64,000 nucleotides of DNA from Ipomoea triloba (taxonomy: Eukaryota; Streptophyta; Magnoliopsida; Solanales; Convolvulaceae): contig NC_044919.1 in assembly GCF_003576645.1 (NCBI RefSeq), forward strand, positions 20,884,529 to 20,948,528. The letters run 5' to 3'. The translations under genes were made by a program, and so were the position numbers. Below are positions 33,805 to 46,478 of the stretch, one piece after another; the first letter of the stretch is position 1; each line of letters starts with the position of its first letter. The notes under the pieces were generated by a model. That model ran no database searches. It was not told the DNA's origin and was given only the letters and a program-made list of their open reading frames with translations.

Positions 33805-36243
33805 ATGGAGAGCAATCAAAATATCAGTGGGTCTAGACCTCTTCCAACCTCAACAGTAGATGAACAAGGAGTTCAACCCCAAGGCATTGAGAGAAGTACT
33901 CAACATCCTATGGTCACTCCTGTTATTCCTGCTGCTCTTACTGCTAAGAAGAGGAAGGAAATTGAGTCTAGGTCCAAAGTCTGGGATCACTATTAAAAGA
34001 TCCTAGATTCTGAGGGGAAAGTACTTAAGGTCAGTTGCCTTTACTGCAAAAAGATGTTTGCCTGTGAATCTAAAAAACATGCCACATCATCTTTAAGGAA
34101 CCACATGTTAGCCTGTCTTAAAAATCCTCACTCAAAGGACACAAGGCAGTCCATACTCACATTCAATATTGTTTCCACTTTTGGAACAGATGCTCCTGAA
34201 GGAGTTATGGGGACATGGGTCTTTGACCAAGAGGCCATTAGGAGGGCCTTATGTGAGATGATTATCATAGATGAGCCCCCTTTTAGGTTTGTTGAGGGCC
34301 AGGGTTTCAGGAGGTTTATTCTTGTCTGTTGTCCTAGGTTTTTGATCCCTTCTAGGTGGACAATTTCTAGGGACATCTACCAAATTTTCCTAGATGAGAG
34401 GCTAAGTCTTAGAAAGTTACTTAGGGTGGGCACACAAAGAGTCAGTTTCACCACTGATACCTGGACTTCTGTCCAGAGGATTAATTATATGTGCGTTACT
34501 GCACATTTTATTGATGACCAGTGGAAGCTTCAGAAAAAAATAATATCATTTGTCCCAATTTCTTCTCATTGGGGGAGTATATTGCAAAAGCCCTAGAGAG
34601 TTGTCTATTAGAGCGGGGGATTAGAGATGTGTTCACTATTACAGTGGACAATGTCTCCTCTAATGATACAGCTTTGGGGTTTTTGAAGAGCAAGCTATTA
34701 TCTTGGGGTTGTTCTTCTGTTAGGGTGCAGTACTTGCACATGAGGTGCATAGCACATATCCTAAACCTAGTGGTCCAAGATGGTTTGAAGTTTGCATATG
34801 AGTCAGTTAAAAGGATGAGGGATGCAGTGAGATGGGTTAGGAACTCACCTGCTAGGTTGAAAAAGTTTAGGGAGCTAGCTAATCTGATTGGGGTGGAAGA
34901 CAAATCAGCCTTACATCTTAATGTCCTTACTAGGTGGAACAGGACCTACATCATGCTTAACACTGCAATTGAATATCAAAGCAAGAGTGTTTGATACATA
35001 TGCAGAAACTGACCCCTCCTTTTCTGCTGATTTGGATGATGTTCTTTCTTTTCTGGATTGGAGTTCTGTGGAAAGCTTAGTTAAGCTTTTGAAAACTTTT
35101 TATGAGATGATAGTGAGAATTTCTGGTTATCTCTATGTCACTTCTAACACATTCTTCATTCTCTGAGATCTCTGATCTCAGTTGCATGTTGAAAGATATG
35201 GTTGCAGCTGAGCCTGAAACTGAAAAGGTAAATCTTTGTTTTTTGCTTTCTACTTTGTGTTCCTAATTGTTTTCTTTGTTATCTGCTTTCTATTTGACTA
35301 TTTCTCTTCTATTGTTTAATATTGTAATAGGTAATGGGGCAACAAATGAAAACCAAGTTACATAAATATTGGGGGATCCAGGAAAAATGAACTTTGTCAT
35401 TTTTTTTGCCAATATTCTGGACCCTAGAGATAAGGAGGAATACATGCCTTATCAGTTTGTCCAGCTGTATGGAGAAGAGAAAGGCAAATCTTTTTTTGCC
35501 AAGGTCCAATCTGCCATGGCTGAGTTATATGCTGATTATGCAACTACCTATTCTGTCAGTTCAATCCCCTCTGAATCCTCTACTCAATCTGTCTAGTCTG
35601 AGGCTACCTCAATTGGTAGGCCTCAGCCAAGGTTGAAGAGTCAGCTGGAAAAAAAAAAAGGATGGAGGGTGGTGATGGAAGCAGTAAGCAGACAGAGCTG
35701 CAAGTGTACTTGAGTGAAAGTATAGTGGAGGATGATGAATCTGCCACTTTTGATGTTTTAAAGTGGTGGAAGGGGAATAGTGAGAGATTTCCTATTCTCT
35801 CTAAAATGGCTAGAGATGTGCTTGCAGTTCTTATTTCCACAGTTGCATCTGAGAGTGCTTTTAGTACAAGTGGGAGGGTGCTTGATGCATTTAGGAGTTC
35901 CTTGACTCCTAAAATAGTGGAAGCCCTACTTTGTACCCAAGATTGGTTGAGATTACCAAATCAGCCAGTCACAATTGAGGAGAACTTAGGTGAGGTTGAA
36001 AGATTAGAAAAAAGTATAACTTATTTATTACTTTTTTTCCTAGTTTTTTTTATTCGGTATTTTCTTATTTATATTTGTTTAATCTTGTTCTTTTTTTGTT
36101 TTGCGGAATTGCCCACTGGAGCTGCATCTAGTATTCCATCAATGTTGGCATCAATACCTGTAATGTATTTATTTGATTATTTCACTTATGTATATTGTAT
36201 ACTTGTATTGTTGTTTGATATTGCCTATTTGGTCTGCTGGTAA
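33805..36243 (+). pseudogene. hAT transposase, disabled
   Basis: The ATG at 33805 starts a serine/proline-rich N-terminus. A BED zinc finger follows: SKVWDHY, a TAA stop at 33994, and in the same frame VSCLYCKKMFACESKKHATS and RNHMLAC, with C-x2-C...H-x5-C spacing. The RNase H-like core has VSFTTDTWTS, FTITVDNVSSND and MRCIAHILNLVVQDGLK. The DUF4413-like region reads RISGYLYVTSNTFF. An intron is likely at 35228-35330. The C-terminal dimerisation domain at 35,740-35,970 has WWKGNSERFPILSKMARDVL and STVASESAFSTSGRVLD. At least three frame changes (near 34,560, 34,960 and 35,160) plus the early stop make it non-functional. Confidence 0.92.
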
Positions 36244-36883
36244 GGTTTCTAACCTCTAAGTGGCTGGGCAACTTTCTGAGTATTATTGGTGAAATGTTGT
36301 TGCCCTTAGTTGAGTTGAGTCCAACTAATATCCCATTTCTGGAATTCTGGTAAGGAAGAACTTACTTTTAATGCTTTATTTTGTTTAGTAAGTTATTAAT
36401 GTGTGTTCTCTTGGCTGGCTATGATGATGCTTCCACCTTTAACTGAATAAATGGAATGGAGTTGGCATGTCGCTCATGTGCTTGTAAAACACACTGTGAG
36501 CAATTTGCCCCCATATCCTTAATTGATCTGGAAAAATGCAATCTGAGCCTATTAGCCTTATGGCTATAGCCTAATAATTTGTTACTTAGCTAGTTAGCTA
36601 TTTAGTGTTTACTTAGTTTATCACTTAATGATTCCCTAATATTGTTTTAAGTTGTGATATTAACAGGAAGAAGAGTAGATTGATAGCTGAGTAAGCTGAC
36701 TGCTAGAGTGCTAGTGTTGATGTGCTGAAATGTCTGAAACCTGATTTTTGTCAATTTTGTGTAATTATATTTTTGTATAATGAGACAGTTAGTGTTGTTA
36801 ACTGCTAAGTTGTAAATTCTTTCTTATTTTGTTGGACTTAGAAGTTACAATTTTGTAAGTTAAACTTAAATTGTAACTTCTAA

Positions 36884-37626
36884 GTTTAAAGTTGTACATT
36901 ATTTTGTTTACTTGGAAGTTTAGAACTTAGAAGTTTAACTTAGATTCTATGAAGTTAGGTTAGTTTTTGCAGTGTTTATACTCTCTAAGAAGTAGTTAAG
37001 TAGTATTATGCTTCAGTTTTTATTTTTAGTAGTTTTTCCTAAATTTTTTTTAATAAAAATGGTATTAATATTAGTTTATATATAATAACATCTGAACTCC
37101 GAAGTTCAAAATCCGTAATCCGAGTTTGCAATATCCGATGGGTTAACATGTTAAAAATAAAAGATTGGATCTCCAAAAATAAAACCGAAGTCCGGTCGGA
37201 TGGACGGATAGGAAATCCGATCTGTCCGAACCCGACCGATGCTCAACGCTAGTTCAAAGTTGTACATTATTTTGTTTACTTGGAAGTTTAGAACTTAGAA
37301 GTTTAACTTAGATTCTATGAAGTTAGGTTAGTTTTTTAGTGTTTGTACTCTGTAAAGAAGTAGTTAAGCAATATTATGTTTCAGTTTTCATTTTTAGTAG
37401 TTTTTTCTAATTTTTTTTTAATAAAAATGATATTAATATTAGTTTATATATATATCCGAATAACATTCGAACTCCGAAGTTCAAAATCCGTAATCCGAGT
37501 TTGCAATATCCGATGGGTTAACGTGTGAAAAATAAAAGATTGGGTCTCCAAAAATATAACCGAAGTCCAGTCGGATGGACGGATTTGAAATCCGATCCAT
37601 CCAAACCCGACTGATGCTCAGCCTTA
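36884..37626. repeat. Tandem duplication of the hAT 3' terminus
   Basis: Bases 36884-37251 and 37252-37626 are near-identical copies of the final ~370 bp of the element. Both include the AACCGAAGTCC subterminal words and both end in a terminal-repeat sequence: GATGCTCAACGCTA in the inner copy and GATGCTCAGCCTTA in the outer one. Only the outer end adjoins the 8-bp target duplication. Confidence 0.9.
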
Positions 37627-37830
37627 CTCACATGGGTGGTTTTTATGGGAGCCGAAGCAAGGTTTGCGTTCAAGTGAGAACCACCCCTTAAGTGAGAATT
37701 TGATATCCAATATAAATGCACACAATTTATTACACGAATGCACACAAAGTAGATTGTGTGCATTATGTGTTTAGAATATTAGATTGTTTGCATTCACGTA
37801 GAAGATTGTGTACATTCATGTAAAAGTTTG

Positions 37831-37978
37831 CAGATTCTCACAAGGAGAGATGCTCTCATATGGGAAGTCATGAGTTCGAGCCTCAGTGGAGGCGATACTG
37901 ACTCTTTATGCTCTAATAGGTTGAGAAAGTATGTTTGAACAGATACTACAATGTAATAGAGTTAGTTGTATTCAAATA
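37831..37978 (+). mobile_element. SINE copy with diverged head
   Basis: B-box-like GAGTTCGAGCCTC, TAGGTTGAGAAAGTATG and AACAGATACTACAATGTAAT identify the family. A fragment of its head (AAGTTCGCAGATTCTCACAA) recurs at about 38,109 in the neighbouring duplication. Confidence 0.7.
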
Positions 37979-37984
37979 TATATA

Positions 37985-38154
37985 TATCACAGCCACACAC
38001 ATCGTCTAAATGGAGAGTTCAGATTTGTCCATAATATTTTTGGGGGAGGGTGTTGTAATGTGAACGCAAATAATGCATTCATGTAGAAGATTGTGTACAT
38101 TCATGTAAAAGTTCGCAGATTCTCACAAGGAGAGATGTTCTCATTAGAACATCA

Positions 38155-38207
<53 letters not shown>

Positions 38208-38363
38208 AGCCACACACATCCTCTAAATGGAGTATGGAGAGTTCAGATTTGTCCATAATTTTTATAGGGGGAGGGTGTTGTAATATGAAAGCAAATAACA
38301 CCCTCCAACATAAAAACTTTGAACAAATCTGAACTCTACATTTAGAGGATGTTTGTGGCTGTG
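37985..38363. mobile_element. Foldback element with CACAGCCACACACATCC ends
   Basis: ATCACAGCCACACACATCCT at about 38,204 pairs with its complement at 38,343-38,362, and the arms include GGAGAGTTCAGATTTGTCC. The left arm with its flank is duplicated from 37,985 onward, separated by a (TA)n tract at 38,156-38,205. A third related end lies at about 39,200. Non-coding; bases 38,380-39,190 hold TGTGCAC-rich sequence without a gene. Confidence 0.6.
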
Positions 38364-39384
38364 ATTTTATGGTTTTTATTTTGTTTTTTAATTCAAATAA
38401 TTTTCATAATGGTAATTGGGGGTATTTAGGCTTGTTTTAAATATGTATAGTATTTTATATGGTTGTTATGCATGATTTTATGAAAGGAATTTATGGTATG
38501 TTTTTATTTCCTTGTTGATGTACTCTCCTTCTTCGTGGAGTTCTTTCTCCATCTTGCTCTGAATTTTTATTATTCTAACTTTCTTTTATTCAACCATGGA
38601 CTTAAGTTTATTATTGGGTTTTTTAATTGTCTAGCGTTTGAGTATAATATTGTCTTTCTATATTTGTGAATGGCATGTGTACTTTTCATAAGTAATGTAC
38701 TACTGTGTATTGTGGCCTCCGAACATGTGGATTTGCACTATCTGTCCTTGTTGCTGGATTTTTATCGTATGTGTGCACCTCTTCATGGACAAATGTGCAC
38801 TTCGCGTTCATGCAATGTGTGGGTGCACTATAAAGTTGACATGTTTGCACTATTATACATATGTGTGCGAATTTACTTGTGGTGGTGCATTATGTTTATA
38901 TATACATTTCAATGTAAACTTGTACGTAGTGCAATTTTAGAGTGTGGACAATGTAATGTATAAGTGTGGCTTGTGGTCTGTGTGAACACAATTCTGGTGA
39001 CATTCTACGATGCACATGATATTGTGCATGAGTGCACACAGTCTTCCAGGACACATCACAACATATCATTTTACAGTCGTCTACTTCACGTGTTTGTCTC
39101 GCTAAATTAAAGTACCGAACATTAACAAAACAAGTGTAAATTACCCAAATTAACCCTCTGATACTAGAATTAAAAAACAAAATAAAAATCATAAAAGCAC
39201 AGCGACACACATCCTCTAAATGGAAAGTTAGAAGTGGCTGGCCAAGTTTTCCCGCCCAAGCTTAGGGTTATTTTAGTAAAACCATTGATTTCATTAATTA
39301 ACCATTTATATTTTCATAAAATCAGAAATCAATGATTTTCATTGAAATAAAGTTAAAAATATGCATCCTCTATAAATGTTATCA

Positions 39385-40165
39385 TATTATAATGTATCTG
39401 CATGCTTATATACTTATAAATTATTGAAGCCCGACGTCTCAATGTTTTCTCTGCCCAGCTACTCACCAGTATGTATGTCTCTTCCTGCACTATATCTTTT
39501 GGATTTGCATGCACGTAAAGTATGAATGTGTTTATTTACTGATTTGGTTTTGGTTTTGGTTTTGTGTGTTGTAGAGAAACAATGGATGATATATATTCAA
39601 GGCAACGAAAACCTGTATGCCGCAAATCCAACGATGATACTGCAAATCTAGAGCTGGGTCGGTTGGTTTGGGTCACGATGAGGTAGCCTCTCCCTTGCCC
39701 AAACTATACTAGGGAGTGAGGCAACGCCACTTCGGGAGATGGGTGGCGGAGATTCGCCTCCCTCACAACTGAGCTCGCCTTTGATTAAGCACGTTTGACA
39801 GCGCAGAAGATGCTGCCCTGGCCTATGAATTTCCACAACCTCTTTCTTGGTAGTTGCAAAGATGATGGTGACTTCCATGAAGACGTCGAGACAGCAACAC
39901 AAAAAGAAGAAAAAACAAATTAAAGCAGACAACATTAGGTAATGTTATCGAATCTAACGATGATGTTGCACACCGTGTTAAGGATAGAAAGTGTTCTAGG
40001 ATATCCACTCATGATCCTAAGAAAATCCATGATGATTATGTTAATCATGATTAAGAGGTGAAATCAGAGAGGGTTGGTGATGAACTTCAATCAGATTGGC
40101 TCCTAAGAAGCACTAATGGTGCATCGAGAGCTAAACATGGGTCATTGTATCATTCCATATAACAA
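39385..40165 (+). pseudogene. Broken exon-like frames of unknown (perhaps Helitron-associated) protein
   Basis: TATA-like CTCTATAAATG at about 39,370 and an acceptor TGTTGTAG at about 39,574 precede MDDIYSRQRKPVCRKSNDDT. After about 270 bases of unrelated GC-richer sequence, the frame resumes at about 39,935 with VIESNDDVAHRVKDRKCSRI, STHDPKKIHDDYVNHD, a stop, and VGDELQSDWLLRSTNG. The two parts look like one basic protein N-terminus split by an insertion and a stop. I cannot name the family with confidence. Confidence 0.35.
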
Positions 40166-40241
40166 TGAATGTTGATTCTAATTATCATTAATGTCAATAA
40201 AAAAAAGTGATTACTGTACTTGAATAAATCCTTAGTTATTT

Positions 40242-40400
40242 GCCAAGACCTTGGTCTAGTAGCACCAAGTTCTACTCCCATATGGGAGGTCTTGGGTTCC
40301 AGCCTAAGAAGAGGCGATATGGACTCTTTGTGCTTAGTAGGTTGAAAAAGTAGTTATGAACATATACTATATTGTAACATATTCTTACTTTTATTAAAAA
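40242..40400 (+). mobile_element. SINE copy
   Basis: It has A-box-like CCTTGGTCTAGTAGCACC, B-box-like GGGTTCCAGCCTA, body TAGGTTGAAAAAGTAGTTAT and a tail with ATACTATATTGTAACA. More diverged than the copy at 6023. Confidence 0.75.
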
Positions 40401-40589
40401 TGGTGCATTGGCAGTTAAACATGGTTCATTATATCATTGATTCCAAATCTTTATCATTAATTGCACAATATTGTAGGTTTAGTTGAAATATTCCGATGCA
40501 CAATTTTTAGTTAAAAATGGTTATTACTATAGTTGAATAAATGAAATAATAGTATTAAATTTTGTAGCCTCAATTTAAATTATATTCAG

Positions 40590-40608
40590 TTATTATTATT
40601 ATTATTAT

Positions 40609-40671
<63 letters not shown>

Positions 40672-40735
40672 CTGTAATAATAATAATCCAGAACTCTTAA
40701 TATAATTTTCCTAATAATAATAATAATAATAAACT
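40590..40735. repeat. (ATT)n/(AAT)n microsatellite cluster
   Basis: A TTA run turns into about 24 ATA/AAT units around 40,610, forming a perfect hairpin-prone junction. Shorter AAT runs follow at about 40,670 and 40,715. Confidence 0.9.
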
Positions 40736-40989
40736 CTTAGTATAAGTTCCTAATTAAATTTTCCTATTAAATCTCTTTATAACGGTAATTACAAAAAAAA
40801 TATATAATTGATACTAGCTAATCAATTTCCTAATATAATTTTTCTATCATATTTTGATGCTTTTTCTAATATATCTTATCTAAAACACTTTCTCCCTTTC
40901 TTATAATGATCCATATGTTAATCCGTTTAGGACCTTTATTCCTCCTTTATGATGATAAAAACAAATGAAATTAAGGATATTTTATAACT

Positions 40990-41074
40990 GCCAAGGACCT
41001 TGTGGTCCAGTGGCATCAAACCCTTCCCTTTATACGGGAGGTGGTGGTCCAGTTAGTAGTATTCAAAAAAAAAA
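40990..41074 (+). mobile_element. Internally deleted SINE with target duplication
   Basis: GCCAAGGACCTTGTGGTCCAG starts the head, then the sequence jumps from GGAGGTGGTGGTCC to AGTTAGTAGTATTC and an A tail. Direct repeats GATATTTTATAACT and GATACTTTATAACT flank it at about 40,976-40,989 and 41,075-41,088. The copy resembles the internally deleted SINE at 12256-12356 and may share its deletion class. Confidence 0.75.
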
Positions 41075-41164
41075 AGATACTTTATAACTCATTTCAATTT
41101 TCCTTTTAAAAGTCCAACTCGTATATATGATGTGATATGATGTATATATGCATAGTTTTCCTAC

Positions 41165-41660
41165 ACACAATTTTCCTTCCTTTTATTATTATACTAATTA
41201 AGGATTTAAAGAATTAAATAATTAAGAAAATAATTGTAATTATGCTAATCGATTGTGTCAGACATATATAGCTCAGCACAATTAGTATTAATATACTGAT
41301 ACTATTATTATGCCATTTTCTCTACTTTTATAACACTTCTTTTATAGTTTTCCTAATATATATATTTTTTAATTCCTTTTACTTTTAATTAAGGATTAAA
41401 GAATTAAGAAATTAATTGTAATTAAGCTAATAGGCTTGTTCAAACATATATAGTTCAGCATAATTAGTATTAGTATATTGATACTATTATTGCACCATTT
41501 TCTCACCTTTTATAACAATGCTTTTATACTTTTCCTAATATATATACCTTCCTCCTTTTATTATTATACTAATTAAGGATTTAAGAAATTAAAGAATTTA
41601 GGAATTAATTGTAATTAAGCTAACAGGTTGGGTCAAACATATATAGCTTAGCACAATTAG
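41165..41660. repeat. Three ~170-bp tandem copies
   Basis: The order 'ttttattattatactaattaaggatt', 'attgtaattaagctaa', GTTCAAACATATATAG and 'cacaattagtatta' recurs at about 41,180, 41,380 and 41,560. AT-rich and non-coding. Confidence 0.7.
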
Positions 41661-41997
41661 AATGAAAGTTGTATACCTCCGAGCATTACCAATCAAAATT
41701 TTATGTTCACGTTTTTCAAATTTTTATGTTCCTATGTATGTATGTAACAATCAATGCACAACCCGCATACTTAAGAACTCAATTCAATTTTTCTTTTGAA
41801 AGTCCAACACATATATATGATTTGATATGTAATATCGTAACTCATAGAAATATGAGTTACGATAGGTATAAATATTTATTTTCCTTTGTTATACATCAAT
41901 TTAAGGATATCACTGTATTTCAATATCGTAGCTCATATTTCTAATGGTAAAATAATGGAATTTTTAATTTTACGGAAGATTAATGGTGGCAATCAAA

Positions 41998-42275
41998 TGA
42001 AAGTCATGGATGTAATATGACAAAATTAAAAGAATATGACTAAATGTGGCAATGTTATAATAATCGAGGACTAAAAGTGGAAGTTGCTCAAAGTCGTGGA
42101 TATATAATATGGCAAAATTAAAATAATATGACTAAATGTGGCAATACTACAATAGTCGAGGACTAAAAGTAGAAATTTTTCAAAGTCAGGGATGTAGTAT
42201 GAAAAAATTAAAAAAAAAAATAGGACTAAATGTGGCAATGTCACAATAGTCGAGCACTAAAAGTGGAATTTGCTT
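41998..42275. repeat. ~88-bp tandem repeat, three to four copies
   Basis: GTCATGGATGTAATATGACA, then ACTAAATGTGGCAATG and CGAGGACTAAAAGTGG, recurs with a spacing of about 88 bases. An isolated unit lies at 48,536-48,625, on the far side of the Helitron-like block, suggesting that block inserted into the array. A second copy at 43,279-43,556 is the assembly duplicate. Confidence 0.75.
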
Positions 42276-42688
42276 TCTCTCTCTCTTCTATATATATATA
42301 TATTAAAACAGAAGTGCTAGCTTTCCCGCTCATTTTAGTCCAAAAAATTTGAAATCGGTCAACATAATATTATATAATAATTACTTATTAGAAATTCTAG
42401 CATTCCTTATCATTCTTTATCATTTCTTATTTATGGCTAAAATTGACAAAATATTCAAAAGATGATTCCATTCCTTCTTATATGAAATTAATTAAATATT
42501 TTATTCAATTCCATTCCTGTATGGATTCCTTAAACAAAATAGTTTAACCTTAGGTATTTTTAATATATATAGATTACTATGTGATGTATATTATAGTATT
42601 CAAAAAAATATTACTATATTATGTTAATGTATGTAATTAAATTTTTCTCATTATAATATTCAAAAAAAAATTTCAACAACCAAATTTC

Positions 42689-42744
42689 TTAACATTGAGT
42701 GGTGTGTGACCGCACGGCCGCACGGGAGAGCACGGCCGCACCTG

Positions 42745-42788
<44 letters not shown>

Positions 42789-42875
42789 CATAATCAGGTG
42801 TGGCCGCCCCTTAACGTGCGGCCAGTGCGGCCTCACCACTATGTATACAAATATACACCACTCAATGTTAGAAAA
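42689..42875. mobile_element. MITE with AACATTGAGTGGTGT ends
   Basis: TTAACATTGAGTGGTGTGTG pairs with CACCACTCAATGTTAGAAAA, and inner GC-rich arms GACCGCACGGCCGCAC and GTGCGGCCAGTGCGGCC pair too. An (AT)n tract fills the loop. The same element appears in the assembly duplicate at 43,970-44,156, and a related end lies at 44,335. Confidence 0.7.
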
Positions 42876-44025
42876 TACACCACNATTAATTGTAATTAAG
42901 CTAACAGGTTGGGTCAAACATATATAGCTTAGCACAATTAGAATGAAAGTTGTATACCTCCGAGCATTACCAATCAAAATTTTATGTTCACGTTTTTCAA
43001 ATTTTTATGTTCCTATGTATGTATGTAACAATCAATGCACAACCCGCATACTTAAGAACTCAATTCAATTTTTCTTTTGAAAGTCCAACACATATATATG
43101 ATTTGATATGTAATATCGTAACTCATAGAAATATGAGTTACGATAGGTATAAATATTTATTTTCCTTTGTTATACATCAATTTAAGGATATCACTGTATT
43201 TCAATATCGTAGCTCATATTTCTAATGGTAAAATAATGGAATTTTTAATTTTACGGAAGATTAATGGTGGCAATCAAATGAAAGTCATGGATGTAATATG
43301 ACAAAATTAAAAGAATATGACTAAATGTGGCAATGTTATAATAATCGAGGACTAAAAGTGGAAGTTGCTCAAAGTCGTGGATATATAATATGGCAAAATT
43401 AAAATAATATGACTAAATGTGGCAATACTACAATAGTCGAGGACTAAAAGTAGAAATTTTTCAAAGTCAGGGATGTAGTATGAAAAAATTAAAAAAAAAA
43501 ATAGGACTAAATGTGGCAATGTCACAATAGTCGAGCACTAAAAGTGGAATTTGCTTTCTCTCTCTCTTCTATATATATATATATTAAAACAGAAGTGCTA
43601 GCTTTCCCGCTCATTTTAGTCCAAAAAATTTGAAATCGGTCAACATAATATTATATAATAATTACTTATTAGAAATTCTAGCATTCCTTATCATTCTTTA
43701 TCATTTCTTATTTATGGCTAAAATTGACAAAATATTCAAAAGATGATTCCATTCCTTCTTATATGAAATTAATTAAATATTTTATTCAATTCCATTCCTG
43801 TATGGATTCCTTAAACAAAATAGTTTAACCTTAGGTATTTTTAATATATATAGATTACTATGTGATGTATATTATAGTATTCAAAAAAATATTACTATAT
43901 TATGTTAATGTATGTAATTAAATTTTTCTCATTATAATATTCAAAAAAAAATTTCAACAACCAAATTTCTTAACATTGAGTGGTGTGTGACCGCACGGCC
44001 GCACGGGAGAGCACGGCCGCACCTG

Positions 44026-44069
<44 letters not shown>

Positions 44070-44397
44070 CATAATCAGGTGTGGCCGCCCCTTAACGTGC
44101 GGCCAGTGCGGCCTCACCACTATGTATACAAATATACACCACTCAATGTTAGAAAATACACCACTCAAATATGCATCATTAGGTACGCATCACCAAAAAA
44201 CACACCACTAGGTATGCAAATATACACCACACAGTATTAGCAAATGCACCATTAGGGGCACGGGAGTTATGGTGCATTATTTGGTTGTGTGGTGTGTTTT
44301 ATGGTGCTTTTGTCTATTTTCATTGTGGCGCGTTTTCTAACATTGAGTGGTGTGAACCGCACCGACCGCACAGGAAGGCGCGACCACATTTGAACAG

Positions 44398-44399
<2 letters not shown>

Positions 44400-44470
<71 letters not shown>

Positions 44471-44480
44471 NTATATGTTA
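44400..44480. other. (TA)n tract containing an N gap
   Basis: About 35 TA units are broken by an N at 44471. Unlike the other two N positions, no long identical flanks are present, so this may be a real gap or an uncalled base in a simple repeat. Confidence 0.7.
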
Positions 44481-45198
44481 AAACAGAAGTGTTGTTATCC
44501 CATGCATCTTAAAAAAATACTTTTGTTCTGAAATTTAAAATTACAATCATTTTTTTGCCTAATTAAATAATTAAAAAATGCTATATATGTTAATTTAATT
44601 TATAGTAATGGTTACCTAAAATATTTATTATACCATGAATCATAGTTTACTTTAAGGTACACTAAACTAATACTCTGTATATTCTTTTCAACTTAAGTTC
44701 AAAAAATAAAAATTTCAATAATCAAATTACTATATGATGTATATTATAGTATTCCAAAAAAATATTACTATATTATGTTAATGTATGTAATTAAATGCTA
44801 TTCAAGTATACGGTTGCGTGTTTGTAGATTATATATGTATTTATATATTTATCGATTTATTTATTTAAAAATTTGAAATCAATCAACAGAATATTACAAT
44901 ACTTAACAAAATTATTTATATACATATATTAACAAAATAGTCACACGGAAAGTAATAATTATTAAACAAAATTATAGTTATTATACCATGCAATTCAATT
45001 ATGGTTCAAAATATTTTAATTTTGCGTATTTTTAATATATATATATATATATATAGATTATTATATGATCTATAATATAGTATTCAAAAAAAAATATTAC
45101 TATATTATGTTAATGTATGTAATTAAAATTTTCTCATTATAATATTCAAAAAAAAATTCCAACAACCAAATTACTATATGATGTATATTATCTATCTA

Positions 45199-45286
<88 letters not shown>

Positions 45287-46418
45287 CAGAAGTGTTGTTT
45301 TCCCATGCATCTTAAAAAAATACTTTTGTTCTGAAATTTAAAATTACAATCATTTTTTTGCCTAATTAAATAATTAAAAAATGCTATATATGTTAATTTA
45401 ATTTATAGTAATGTTTACTAAAATATTTATTATATCATGAATCATAGTCTACTTTAATGTACACTAAACTAATACTCTGTATATTCTTTTCAACTTAAGT
45501 TCACTTTTTTTATATAAAAATAAAATTAAAATATAAAAATATATCATTAAAAGTTCTAATTAAAAACTTTTAAATAACACCTATATTGATATTTTATTTT
45601 AATGTATTAAATTAAAATACAATTATATTAAATCACTATATTATATTCATTTTCAATATAATATTGGTTCATTTTTAAAATGTTGTAGATTTATTTTTTA
45701 CAATACTATTGTAATATATAATTAAGTTTAACATAGATTTAGATAATAATATATATTAAAATAGAAGTGTTGTTTTCCCGCACATCCTAAGAAAATACTT
45801 CTGTTTTGAAATTTAAAATTACAAACATTTTTTACCTAATTAAAAAATAAAAAAATGAAATATATAATAATTTAATTTATAGTAATGATTACCTAAATAT
45901 TTATTATAACATGAATCATGGTCTACTTTTAAGGTACACTAAACTAATACTTAATATATTCTTTTTCAATTTAAGTTCAATTTTTTTATATACAAATAAA
46001 ATTAATATATAAAAAATATATCATTAAAAAGTTCTAATTAAAATTTTTTAAATAACATCTATATTGATATTTTTATTTTAATGTATTAAATTAACATACA
46101 ATTATATTAAATCAACCTAATTACGTATGACAATTGAAATAATTCTTTTTCAAACGTTTCATTCGCATAAAAGTAAACTTTGGTGCAAATAAAAAAAAAT
46201 AAATCTCATTGTTATTTGTAATTCTATTTTCCATCATTATATTGCTATATATATACATCTCTATCTTTCATAAAGTCATAAATAATAATATGGTAATTTA
46301 ATGGTAATAGAATTTATAAAAACAAAAATATATATTCTATTAAAATAAAAAAAAATCTAAATCAAAATAGATATGTAAAATTTAATTTATTCTAATAAGA
46401 TAAAATTATAATTTAAAG

Positions 46419-46478
<60 letters not shown>

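Larger units (their letters stand above)
32379..37626 (+). mobile_element. Full-length hAT transposon (defective)
   Basis: The left end is TAGGGTTGTGCAAAACCCG. The right end reads TAAGGCTGAGCATCAGTCGG on the opposite strand, and 9 of the first 12 positions match. The flanking octamers are CTCACATA (32371-32378) and CTCACATG (37627-37634). Both subterminal regions are full of CCGAA, CCCGAA and ATCCGA words. Length is 5,248 bp. It contains a C/T-rich leader (about 32,640-33,000) and a degenerate BED/hAT transposase. Its 3' terminal 370 bp are present twice in tandem. Confidence 0.92.
41604..44164 (+). other. Exact 1,280-bp duplication around a single N (assembly overlap)
   Basis: Bases 41604-42883 recur at 42885-44164 with no difference that I could find, at a constant offset of 1,281. 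Even the (AT)n tract has the same length. The only base between them is the N at 42884. The first copy stops at 'aaaatacaccac' while the second continues into new sequence. This is what two overlapping contigs joined with a placeholder look like. Anything annotated in the first copy should be counted once. Confidence 0.85.

Noticed and set aside
38093..38332. Frame with a long Tyr-Ile repeat
   Set aside because: It is translation of a TA microsatellite; the same applies to frames at 8645, 42660, 42706, 43941, 43987 and 44285.
39648..39935. 95-codon minus-strand frame
   Set aside because: It falls in a GC-richer insertion between two halves of another broken frame and has no recognisable features.
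41604..44164. Recent segmental duplication
   Set aside because: An exact copy including microsatellite length, with a single N in between, is better explained by unmerged contigs.
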